From: Myotis daubentonii
Lineage: Eukaryota > Chordata > Mammalia > Chiroptera > Vespertilionidae
Direction of reading: 5' to 3'
DNA: 64,000 nt
NCBI RefSeq assembly: GCF_963259705.1
Contig: NC_081844.1
Span: forward strand, 20,383,715-20,447,714
Shown piece after piece: positions 12,401-24,703 of this stretch. Under the pieces are notes generated by a model. It was given only the letters and a program-made list of their open reading frames with translations. It did no database searches and was not told the DNA's origin. The translations under genes and the position numbers were made by a program. The stretch's first letter is position 1, and every line of letters begins with the position of its first letter.

Positions 12401-15400
12401 TTCTTTCTCCTTCTGCAAGATCAGCTCTCCCGTCTGCAAAATCAAGCTGAGGATTTTTAAAAAGAGAGGGATGTTTTGATTCCATTGTTCGCGAAGCTTT
12501 TTCTGTGTTGGGTCATTCAGTTTGGTTTTAGGGGTTCCTTCTTAAAATTAACTCTGTGGGAAGCTCCTAACTTCTTCCCACTGGGTTCCGGAGTCTGCCT
12601 GTCTGGGTTCAAATCCTGGTGTCTCACTGATGCGGGCACATGACTTGGCTGCTCCAGGACTTAATTTCTGACACTGTAAATGGGAGATGCGCACACTTCT
12701 CACAGAGTGGCTGTGAGGATGAAGCAGAGTCCTGCCCCTTAGCCTGCAGGAAGAGCACCTCAGACTGCGCGTGGCACGTGCAAATGTCCGATGGCAGAGA
12801 AAAGGCCAGGGGCCAGAATGCAGAGATCGAAGGGGGGTGTGGCACTGGGTAGATTCAGAGAGGCCAGATGCTTCCCCAATGAGAGCTTCAGAAATGAGTT
12901 ACCCAGTGAGGGCCTCAGAGGCGAACAAGCCAGTCCATGGTTTTCAGGAGCCCACAATTTGAGGGGAATACAGATGCATGACGTGACCGTGCTTTCAGGG
13001 TCAGGAATAGGTGGAGTCAGCCTGGGGGGCACCCTGACCCTGCCAGGGTGGCAGTGAGGCCAGGGGTGGTCAGACAGCCCTTGGCCTTCACCAGGGTTCT
13101 CCTCTCCTGCAGGGGCTATTTGATCACGGCGCCCTCCGTCTTCCGCTCGGGGGTGGAGGAAGTCATCAGCGTGACCGTCTTTAACTCCCCAAGGGAAGTC
13201 ATGGTCCAGGCTCAGTTGGTGGCCCAGGGCGAGGCAGTGGCATGGAGCCAGGGAGCCATGCTGGGTAGGTCTCCGAGCTCTCTGATGGGGGCTTCCCCTC
13301 CCTTCGCCCCGTGGAGCCGTTTGCTGGCCTTCAGGGCTTGGGCAGGGTGGGCCTTGCTCTGCTTCCTCCCATCCCACCTCCCTAGAGCCCTGGCAGGGAG
13401 GGCGGGCGGGTTGAGTTCTCCCCATTTCTCAGATGAAGAGAGTGAGGCCCTGGGGGGGGGGGGCAGCCACCTCTCCAGAATGGGGAATCCGAGTCCAGGT
13501 TCTTTGGGTGCAGATATGGATGGAGCCAGGCACCCTTTCCTGTCAGCTTTGGCTAGAGGTGGGATGGGGCCCAAGTCAGACCTTTTCTTGAGCTTTGCCC
13601 CCCTCCCCCACTCCACCCCAGTGGTGCTGGACCCAGACCTGGGCTCCCAGCTGGGCGGAGCTTAGGCCCTCAGCCAGGCTCTCCCACAGTTTCCTTGGTA
13701 AATTGCAGAGAACAAAACGCCAGCGACAGCGCTGCCTCCTGGCCCTGCCTCAGGGGCTCCCAGTCTGGTAGGGCAGGTGACTCATTGCTCGCATGGAGCA
13801 TGGGCAGGATGCAGCCACAGGAGACAGGATGTGCTGGGGCTCTAGTGGGGCAGCCCCTGTCCTCTGCGGGGACACGGGGAGGCCGACCAGGAGTGGAAAC
13901 CAGGAGAAGGGATTGGGTGGGCAGGAGGAGTGCAGGCAGCCCCTGTTCCTCTCCAGGGGTCATCCCCGAAACCCAACTCAGGCTGGTTTCAGCGGCAGAG
14001 TTTTAGGGCCTCTCATAACTAGAAAAGTCCACGGACATTACTGGCCATCTCCTGGCCACACTTCTGGATGGGCCCCTGTCTCCTCAAAGCTCAGAGGACG
14101 TGGTGGTGGGGTTCCCAGGATTCCCTCTGAGTGGTGCATCTTGGGTCATATCCTCAACTCAGACCCAGTCCCTGTGGCCAGGGGCAAGGCCTCTGCTGGT
14201 TGGCCTATCTTGGGTCATCATGTGCTCAACCCTGAGCCAATCCCTGTGATAAGGGCAAAGGCCTATGTAGATTTGCACAGAGCTCCACCAAATGACATGG
14301 ACTGAGAGCTGGTCAGGTGGTTCTTACAAGGAAATCAGGGTTTGGCTAGCAAGGAAAGGGGGTGGGGTGGAGAGGGGAGGGGGGATTCATTCTGGGAGGC
14401 AGGAACAACAGATGTCTAAATAAGCCCCGAAGGCCAGTAAATCCTGAGAGGTGTCAGAATAGCAAATGACTCCATTTGGGTAGAGGAGAGAGGCGATGGG
14501 AGACCGGTCAGATTCACTCAAGCAAGGTCCACTGGGAACCTCAGTCTCTTCTTCTTTCTCCTGTTCCTCTTCCCTGGAGTTTCTCTTTGCTCCCCTCACA
14601 GCTTACCTTGGGCAGAGGCCAGGGGTGAAGTGAATGAAGTATGCAGGCCGGCCAACTTTCCCCTGAATAGCTCAGCTTTGTCCATTCCCTCCGGCCTTCA
14701 ACTCTCGCCAGTTTGGCAAGCCCAGCCCAGCCCAGCCCAGCCCAGCCCAAGCCAGACCAGTGTGACCCAGCGTATATGCTTGTTCACAGAAAATCCCTCT
14801 GGCTTGAGAAACCCCTGTTTGTAAGGCTGCAGGCCAGGGAGGTTGGGCAGGAAAACACAGCTTCTGATTTAACCGCTTTCATTTTATTTTCATTTTTTTA
14901 GATAAAGGAACAATCAAACTCAAGGTAAGCTATGAACTTTTGAAATCATAAACCCTACCTTGGAAATAAATTGAATTGGATGGAACCAAGAAACGTTGCA
15001 TGTGTTCTGAGAAAAACAATGATTGATGAGGAAAAAATTTAGAAAAGGAGAAGTCACCCATAATCCCCTTCCCTATACTTTTCACTTTTTCACATTTCCT
15101 GCAAATCCTTGTCTCCTTGAGCACATTTTTTCATAGTTGCAATTAAAGGGTATACACCATGGTGTTTCCTGTTGCTTTCTCTAAACACCTTGTATAAACA
15201 TATTTTCATGTGTCAAAGTCTCTATAATTGTATTTTGCATCCTGTTGTAAATAGCATCTTATTACATCCCTTTTTTTTAAAAAATATATTTTATTGATTT
15301 TTTACAGAGAGGAAGAGAGAGAGATAGAGAGTTAGAAACATCGATCAGCTGCCTCCTGCACATCCCCCACTGGGGAAGTGCCCACAACCCAGGTACATGC

Positions 15401-18400
15401 CCTTGACCGGAATCGAACCCGGGACCCTCCAGTCCGCAGGCCGACGCTCTATCCACTGAGCCAAACCGGTTTTGGCAATATTACATCCCTTTTATGTACA
15501 GTTGATCCTTGAACGATGAGGGGGTTACCAGCGCCACTCCCCCCATGCAGTGGAAAATCTGTGTATAACTTTTGACTCCCCCAAAACTTAACTACAGTCA
15601 TTCTCTCGGTATTTGAAAAGAATTGGTTTCAGAACTCCCTGCAGATACCAAAATCCGAGGATGCTTAAGTCCTTTATATAAAACTAGAGTCCCGGTGCAT
15701 GAAATTCGTGCACTGGTGGGGGGGGTGTCCCTCAGCCCAGACTGCACCCTTGCCAATCTAGGACCCCTCAGGGGATGTCCGACTGCTAGTTTAGGTCGGA
15801 CATCCCTCTCACAATCCGGGACTACTGGCTCCCAACCGCTTGCCTGCCTGCCTGCCTGATTGCCCCTAACCACTTCTGCCTGCCAGCCTGATCACCCCCT
15901 AAACCAGCCGTGGGCAAACTACGGCCCGCGGGCTGGATCCGGCCCGTTTGAAATGAATAAAACTAAAAAAAAAAAAAAAAGACTGTACCCTTTTATGTAA
16001 TGATGTTAGTTTGAATTTATATTAGTTCACACAAACACTCCATCCATGCTTTTGTTCCGGCCCTCCGGTCCAGTTTAAGAACCCATTGTGGCCCTCGAGT
16101 TAAAAAGTTTGCCCACCCCTGCCCTAAACACTCCCCTGCCAGCCTGATTGATGCCAAACTGCTCCCCTGCCGGACCGATCACCCCCAACTGCCCTCCCCT
16201 GCTGGCCTGGTCACCCATAACTGCCCTCCCCTGCCGGCCATCTTGTGGCTGTGGGCACCGCCATCTTTGTGATGGTGTGAGGGTCAATTAGCATATCCCC
16301 TCTTTATTGGATAGGATGGCGTAGAATAATGCATACCGTCAGTCAGCCTTCTGCATCGTGGATTCCCAACTCCAGATCAAAAATTCTGTTTTCACCCAGT
16401 GGTTGGTTGAATCCACGGTTGCAAAACCCACAGATATGGAAGGCCAATATTTATTGAAAAAAACCTGCAATTCAAGTGTTCAAAGGTCAACTGTAGTAAT
16501 TTACGGAGCTCTCCCCTTGTGCATATTTAGATCTTTAAAAATTGTTTTTAGGGTTTTGATAATGTAACCCAAAGGTTGCGAGCATCTTTGTGTGTAAAGC
16601 TGTTAGCATGCCGGATGCCTGCCTTTGGCAAACACTCTGAAAAAGAGTTACCAGGTCAGGATCTAGGCCTGTTTCTCGGACCTGCTTTGTTTTATTTTAG
16701 TTCTTAAACAACTTATTTATTGATAGATTGAACTTAGAGAGAGAGGAGGGGAGACACACACACATACACACATCGATTTGTTGTTCCACCCATTTATGCA
16801 CTCATTGGTTGCTTCTTGTATGTGTCCCGACTGGGGATCGAACCTGCAACCTTTGTGCATTGGGATGGTGCTGTAACCAGCGGAGCTACCTGGCCAGGGT
16901 GGTAGGAGATGCAGCATTGTCTGCCCACAGCACCGCCCGCCATACATTAGAGACCAAATTTCCCACAGCCTTGTCGGCATTGAATATTGTTATTTAAAAA
17001 TTATTTTCCATACGACACTACACTGTAGGGAATTCTCTGACGCGGGTTTTGAAACTGGAGTCCTTGATTTCTAGGGGTTTGTAAGCACTGACATTGTAGG
17101 CATTTACTGAGTTAGCTAGTCCCTGACTTTTATCAGATGCTCAGGGGTCCCTGAATGAATGGACTACATTGAGGCTCATTCTTAATTATAACGCGCCCCG
17201 TGCCGTGATCAGAATGAAGTCCGAGGCGGGCGTGTCCTTCGTGCGGTGGCGCGGAGGGCAGTGATAACCCCTCCTTCGAGGGGGCATTTCTCCGGAGGAC
17301 GTTACGCCCTTCCCTCTGTGACGCTTAGCAATGCCTGGAGACATTTATGGGTGTCACAACGGTGGTGGGCGGTTGCCACTGGCATCTAGAGACCAGGGAG
17401 GCCGTTCAACACCCAGGTGCCCAGGACCTCCCCGCCCCAGAGAAAACCAGCCCCAGATGGCAACAGCGTGCCGCATCAGAAAATAGGGCAGCCCCGGACA
17501 GGGGTTAAAGTTACTAGTGTGTGCGGTCCCCTGCCAGGATAGATGCTGTGGGTTTGTACAGGAGACCAGCGAAGGCCCGTGTAATTCTGGGAGGGGGGGC
17601 CAGAGGGGTCTTAACCCACTAGAGGCCGGTAGCACCCTCATCGCCGTTATGACAACTAGAAACGTCTCCAGACACGGCCAGTGTCCTCTGGGGTGAAGAG
17701 GGGATGGGGCGCAGAATCCTCCCCAACCCCTAACCCAAGTTGAGAAATGCTCACCCAGAGCTATTCTAAGTGCGACGATCCAGGACCCGTTTGGGAGTCT
17801 CTAGTCCAGTGATGGCGAAACTATGACACGCCTGTCAGAGGTGACACGCGGACTCATTTTTTTGGTTGATTTTTCTTTGTTAAATGGCATTTAAATATAT
17901 AAAATAAATATCAAAAATATAAGTCTTTGTTTTACTATGGTTGCAAAGATCAAAAAATTTCTATATGTGACACGGCACCAGAGTTAAGTTAGGGTTTTTC
18001 AAAATGCTGACACGCCGAGCTCAAAAGGTTCGCCATCACTGTCCTAGTCTGTTGAGCAGCATCCTGGCCTCCACCCACTAGATACCCTACCCCCAGCTGT
18101 GGCACCCAAAAACCTTCTCCAGAAACTGCCAAGCGTCCCCCGGGGGCACAGTCACCACAGGTGAGCACCCCCACCCTAGACCTCCACGCTGCTTTCCCGA
18201 CACCTAGGTCCGCTCCAGGGTGACACCCCATTTCCAATGCTCTGCGTGCAGGTGCCCGCGGGCCTCCGGGGCCAGGCCCTCCTGAAAGTGTGGGGCCGAA
18301 GCCGGCAGGAAGAGGAGGGCACCCTCTTCCACAACCAGACCTCCGTGACCGTGGACGCCCGGGGAGCCTCCGTGTTCATCCAGACCGACAAGCCAGTGTA

Positions 18401-21400
18401 CAGGCCCCAGCACCGAGGTGGGCGCCGGTGCGGGCGGGGGAGGGGCCGGCCATGGCCGGGAGCTGCTACACGTCTCTCTCCTTCCTCCCAGTGCTCATCA
18501 GCGTCTTCACCGTCACCCCAGACCTGAGGCCCATCAGTGAGAAGGTGAGATTTGCTTCTAAACCCTGTGCCCAGAACACCCCCCCCCCCGCCCCCCCAGA
18601 CACCCTGGCCAGGGCCACCTTCAGCAACTGGCTTTTCTCCTCTGTCCTCTTACAGTTTTTACCTCCCATTTTGGTCCCTCCCTGGGCCCCCACTTCTCCT
18701 GGGAGGCCAGGGGGAGGTCTGTGGGACAGAAGGAGGCAAGAATGCTGGTGGGGCCCTCGCTGGTTTGGCTCAGTGGATAGAGCATCGGCCTGCGGACTGA
18801 AGGGTCCCAGGATTGATTCCGGTCAAGGGCATGTGCCTGGGTTGTGGACTCGATCCCAAGTGGGGGTGTGCGGGAGGCAGCTGATCGATGATTCTCTCTC
18901 ATCGTTGATGTTTCTAGCTCTCTCTCCCTTTCCCTTCCTCTCTGAAATCAATAAAAATATATATATTTTTAAAAATGGTAGGTGCCCCATAAGGGAGCAC
19001 TGTGGTTCAGGCAGTGGCCAGTGCCCTCTGCACAGGCTTATGAAGGATTTAAGGGCTTATGAAGGATTTAAGTTATCATTTGAAATCCTACTAGCCCTGC
19101 TTTTAACATTATTAGAAAGAAAATATAGCTGCACATCAAACCCATCATTTCTCCTTGGAAATAAACATATTCACAGGAAGAAGGCATGGATTTTCTTTTA
19201 ACTTTTTATTTGGAAATAACTTCAAATGCACAAAAAAGTTGGAAGAACAGCACAGAGAGATCCCATGTGCCCTTTATTCAGCCCAGGGATTGGCAAACTT
19301 TCTTTTAAAGGGCCGGGTGGTAAATATGTTCGTGTCTGTGGGCCAGAAGGATTCTGTCTCAATTACTCAGATCTGCTGTTGTTGCATAGACTTAGTCAGA
19401 GACATACTGGTATGTGAATAAATGGGTGTGGCTGGTTGCCAATAAAGCTTTATTTACACAAACAGATAGAGGGCCAGATTTGGCCTGATCTGGAGCAGTG
19501 GTTCTCAAATTTGAGTGTGTGTCTGATTGCCTTGGGGGGCTTGCTCAAACAGATTGCTGAGCCCTCCCTAGAGTTATTGACTCGGTTATTGATTCCCTGA
19601 TTTCTAGGGAGGTACCCAAGAATCTGTGTTTCTAACAGGTTCCCAGTTGATGCTGCTGCTGGATGAGGGAACACACTTTGAGAACCACAGATCTAGATTC
19701 ACCAGTTACAAACATTTTGCTACATTTATGTGCTTTCTCTCTCTCTCTGTATATACACCTATATACATATGCACTTATAAGATTATTTTAATGACTAGGG
19801 GCCCGGTGCACGAAATTCGTGCACTGGGTGTGTGTGTGGGGGGGGAGTGTCCCTCAGCCCAGCCTGCCCCCTCTCACATACTGGGAGCCCTTAGGTGTTG
19901 ACCCCCATCACCCTCCAATCGCAGGATCGGCCCCTTGCCCAGGCCTGACGCCTCTGGCCTAGGTGTCTGGCCCAGGCAGTGGGGACCTGCAGTGGCAGCG
20001 GCCCCGCGATCGTGGGCTCCGCTTTAGGCCCAGGCAAGGGACCCCTAGCTCCCGGGACTGCCAGCTTCGACCGTGCCCAGCTCCCATCGCTGGCTCCACC
20101 CCTACTTCCTGCTATCACTGGCCAGGGCGGAAAAGGCACCTGATTCTCTGATCATGGCTGGGGGGCAGGGCAAAGGCGGCTCTTAGCTCCCCCCTGGGTT
20201 TCCGATCACTGTCAGTGGCAGGGGGCTTCTTCCTGCTTTCCCTTTCACCTCCCTGCATTGTGCCTACATATGCAAATTAACCGCCATCTTGTTGGCAGTT
20301 AACTGCCAATCTTAGTTGGCAGTTAATTTGCATATAGCCCTGATTAGCCAATGAAAAGGGTATCATCGCACGCCAATTACCATTTTTCTCTTTTATTAGT
20401 GTAGATAAGTTATATTTTATTTTTTCTTTTCTTTTTTTTTTTTTTTTATTGCTTAAAGTATTACAAAGGGTATTACATATGTGTCCATTTTTTCCCCCCG
20501 CCCTAGACAGTCCCCTAGGATAAGTTATATTTTAACGATAAATTATAATGGTGTGTCTGGTTGCTGGTGATGGTAAGTGCAGCCAGTGGTTTAAGTAAAG
20601 TTTGCCCTGTTGCTCCCACCAAAAGTCCGTCTTTCCCCTTTGTGGTCAATAAGTAGTCTGTGGGGACCCGAGGTTCTTTGCATACCCGATTACCCATCAG
20701 ACGCTCACTGCCAGTTCTAGCTTCCACGGACGATTCCAAAATTACATGAAACAAAACTCGTTGTGATGAGTGCAAAGTGGTGATTTTCCCGGCTCCGTTA
20801 TTTCCTCGGCTTCTCCTTGGCATTCCGCTGCACGGAGGAGCTTGCAGAAAAGCACTGATTGTGAAAAAAGAGGTGTAAGTACACTACACGTGCGCATAGC
20901 AAAGATGTGAACGTGGCCTGCGCGCGACTTCCGCTTAGGGAGCCCGGAGAGGGCACGTGTGGGGCACGCGCTGGGCACACGTCCTCGAGTACTGAGTGCT
21001 TGGGGCACATCGCTGGGCAGAGCAGACGGGGCCCCCACCCCTGTGGGGTTCATATTCTGGACAATAACGCTGCACAGTTCCTAGTGGCCGGTGGCCAGCC
21101 TAGAAGGGCAGTTCTGTGGGTACACACGGCTTTTCCTTAACGTTCGTCACCCCCAGTTTCTGTGCCTTTTCATCGACTATTTTGATACACTTGCCTGTTC
21201 TTTTCTACCCGTGCGTCCTTCCTCAGGCTGAGCTGGACCTCAGGAGCGGGTTCCCAGGGCAGAGCGGGTTCCCAGGGCAGCGTGGCAGGCCCAGGGTGTG
21301 TACGTGTTTTGCTTTCTGAGCGGACAGGGCTAAGTCCCTGCACCCAGATATCCGAGGGGGCCTGTGCCCACAGTTTTCCCTGGGGGCTGGGGCTCAGCCC

Positions 21401-24400
21401 CTTGGTATCTGCCCCGTGTGCAGTTATTGCCGGGAAGGGCTTGGCACCCACAATAGAAGGGAAGAGCCCTGGTTTGTGTGGCTGCCAGTTTTCCTCTGGA
21501 GGCTGGTCAAGGGTCCTCGCTGGGTGAGGCCCCAGGACAAACATCACAGGAAATTGAATCTAAAGTGCAAGGCTTCCAGCGGCCTCTGGGCTCAGCTGGG
21601 GCACATGCAGGCACACAGCCGCCCTGAGCTAACGGGGTCGGCCACACGGGCATCAGGCAAGGCACGCGGCCGAGGTCAGGAACACAGCGGTGCAAGCCGC
21701 GACCTCCACCGGTGAGTTCTGCATCGTGGTCAGAGTTGGCGTTGACTGTTGGGTTTGATATGGCTGAGCACCGGCTTGCCGCCAGGCTCCAGGCAGGTGT
21801 TTGGGGGTTCAGACATGAAAGCACCTGTTTGGGGAGGGCTGCCTGGAGGACCCGTCCTTGGTTAGGGGCGGAAGCAAGTCTGGGAAGGAGGGCAGGACCA
21901 TGATGGGAAGCAGGGAGCACAGAGGCCATGAGTCAGGGTTTGGCCATGCCACCCTCACTGCTAATGGCAACTGTGTGAGTTTGCTAGGGCTGCAGTGACG
22001 AAGTGCTGTAAGCTAAGTGGCTTATTCAACACAAGTGTATTCTCTCCCCGTTCTGGAGGCTGGGGTCCAAGATCAAGGTGTCAGCAGGGTTGGTTTTTCT
22101 TCCTTCTCCTTCTCCTTCTCTTCCTTCTCCTTCTCCTCCTCCTCCTTTTCATAACATGTTTTTATTGATTTTTAGAGAGAGAGGGAGGGAGAGCGATAGA
22201 GAGATAGAAACGTCGATGACAGCATCCATCAGCTGCCTCCTGCACTCCCCCTACTGGGGATCAAGCCTGAAACCTGGGCATGTATTCTGACCTGACCGGG
22301 AATTGAACCAGTGACCTCTTGGTTCCTGGTTCGATGCTCAATTGCTGAGCCACATCCGGCCAGGGTAAACCACCCTTTCTTATAAGGACACCATCCTATT
22401 TGATTAGGTCCTATGCTAATGACCTCATCTTAAGTGGATTATCTCTATAAAGTACCATCTCCAAATCATTCTGAGGAGCTAGAGCAGCGGTTCTCAACCT
22501 GTGGGTCGAGACCCTTTGGGGGTCGAACGGCCCTTTCACAGGGGTCGCCTAAATACATCCTGCATATCAGATATTTACATGACGATTCATAACAGTAGCA
22601 ACATTACAGTTATGAAGTAGCAATGAAAATAATTTTATGGTTGGGGGTCACCACAACATGAGGAACTGTATTAAAGGGTCGCGGCATGAGGAAGGTTGAG
22701 AACCACTGAACTAGAGGCTATGATGTCAACCTATGAATTTGGTGGGGTGGGGAGGCACAAATTCAACTCGTAACAGCAACTGTGGGTGTCCCAAGGGACC
22801 AGGCCATGCGTGGACGAAGACGAAACGTGCACGGAGGGCTGGGGGTTTCGGGAGGGGGTAGCTCACTGCCTCTGTCTGTCTGTGTTGCAGCTGGAAGCCT
22901 ACATCCTGGTGAGTGGCCAGCCCTGCCCAGCTTGACTCTCGCCTGGTTAGCCTGCTCTCAGCAAGGCCTGGTCTGTCTTCGCCCACCGCCCGCCCACCGC
23001 TCCCCGCCCGCCCATCCTGGTCCCCGGGTCCACTGTGGGGCGGCCCAGCGTGTGTCTGCGTGTCTCTTTGTAGATTGCACCCAGAGTCCTAATGTCATCC
23101 CTGAATGGCGAGGCAGGCCCAGCCCGCCCCTTGCACCCCCTTGTCCTCAGACAGGTCCCTTCTATATCCCGCATTCTTTCTGGTTCGCTCCCGTGTAAAC
23201 TGCTAATATGGGGCCTGCCCTCCATGCTTGTCCTGCCCTGGAGAGAGGGCTCAGAAGGCCCACACAAATGCTGGGCACATGCCAGCTGCCTCAGTTCACT
23301 GTGTGTCGCCACAGGACCCCCGGGGCTCAAGGATGATGGAGTGGAGGCACGTGGAGCCGGTCTGCTGTGGTAATTCTCCCCCGCCCCATCTTCTCCCCTT
23401 CTTCCTTCTGGCTTTGGGGCTGCACCTCCGGGTGGCAGGTGCGAGAATCCTTCAGGGAAACAGAATGTGGGCTGTCCAGGGCCCTCCGCCTGTGTTTCTC
23501 TGTGCCTGGGATCCAGCGGGCACACCTGCCCGTACGGGGACCTTTCTGGAACATCAGGGCCTCATTTGTCAGCACCCCAACCTTCCTCCCACTGAAGGTC
23601 TTCCACGCCATCACCCCCCACCCAGCTCCCACCCAGCACCCACCCACACTCACCCAGCACCCACCCAGCTCCCACCCAGCACCCACCCAGCACCCACCCA
23701 GCTCCCACCCAGCACCCACCCACACTCACCCAGCACCCACCCAGCACCCTCCCCACACCAGGTGTCTCTTCCCCAGCGAGGAGTCGGAGGCTCTGCTTGG
23801 CTGAGAAGCTGGCATTCTTTTCCTTTCTCTGTGACACTGACCTCTCCCTTCTAGCTCTGACCCTAAGGGAGGTGGAGCCCCGAGAAAGGGGGGCGATAGG
23901 TGGCATTTGGGGGGTGGGGGCTGAGGAAAGCTGTGCCACCTCAGCCGGGAAATGCGCACACGTGACAGGCCCAGAGTCCTGCTCGGGGGGCTTCTGGGCT
24001 CCATGTGCCTCTGAGCCAGACGTGGAGTGTGGGGCCTCCAGCAGGCACACGGCCACGGCGTTTGCGTGGAGTCATGCCTCCAAGCCCCTGCGCAGCCTTT
24101 GGCCCCTCCCATGCCCACTCTTCCTGAGCCTGCAGGGGTGAATATTCTGCTGGGACCCCCTCCCCCCAGCTTCAGACCCCCTCTGGCTTCCCCAGGGGCT
24201 GCTTGGGGTAGGGGGAGGCACAGGGTCCCCAGAGCGCCTCTATCTGACCTCACCACTGCTGGACACAGGGCCCAGCCAGCCCCCTGCACACGCACTTGCC
24301 CCAGGATTCGGGGTGTCTCTCTTGACACAGGCATCACCAACTTGACCTTCCCGTTGTCCGACCAGCCGGTGCTGGGAGAATGGTTCATTTTTGTTGAAAT

Positions 24401-24617
24401 GCAAGGCCACGTGTACAACAAGTCCTTTGAAGTCCAGAAGTATGGTAAGTGGGGGAACCCGGGATCCTAGACCTTCAGATCTGGGAGAAACCACCGACCC
24501 GGGGATGACACAGATGCTGAGGGGGCGGATGGCAGGAGCCCCAGGCGTCGAGGGCTGGGAAGGCCAGGCACAGTGTGGAAGGCTGGCCTTTGTCATGTTT
24601 TTTCTTTTCTTTTCTTT

Positions 24618-24703
<86 letters not shown>

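Larger units (their letters stand above)
9440..13112 (+). other. CPAMD8 intron 1
   Basis: 3.7 kb. Holds a MER20-like piece, a short hAT-like fragment ('GTCAAACTCGCGGCCAGCGG', about 10717), the degenerate repeat tract and an L1 fragment. The first few hundred bases are still G+C-rich and may hold regulatory sites; none identified. Confidence 0.8.
15499..16493. mobile_element. Tigger-like (Tc1/mariner) element, interrupted by nested insertions
   Basis: Inverted ends CAGTTGATCCTTGAAC and GTTCAAAGGTCAACTG, flanked by TA on both sides (15497-15498, 16494-16495). Body sequence such as the GGTTGAATCCACGG stretch fits a pogo/Tigger-type element. A Helitron at 15684-16316 splits it. Confidence 0.85.
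21972..22765 (-). mobile_element. MaLR-like LTR (antisense), carrying a SINE and a hAT, intron 5
   Basis: 'TTTGCTAGGGCTGCAGTGAC' and 'CGTTCTGGAGGCTGGGGTCC' mark the antisense LTR. A SINE (22151-22365) and a hAT (22485-22708) sit inside it. Confidence 0.65.

Noticed and set aside
18752..18830. tRNA gene-like sequence (and similar at every SINE head)
   Set aside because: These are tRNA-derived SINE heads with a diverged body, followed by SINE tails and target duplications. No intact cloverleaf was seen.
23615..23750. CRISPR-like regular repeat
   Set aside because: Units are short, contiguous and without unique spacers; it is a mammalian minisatellite.
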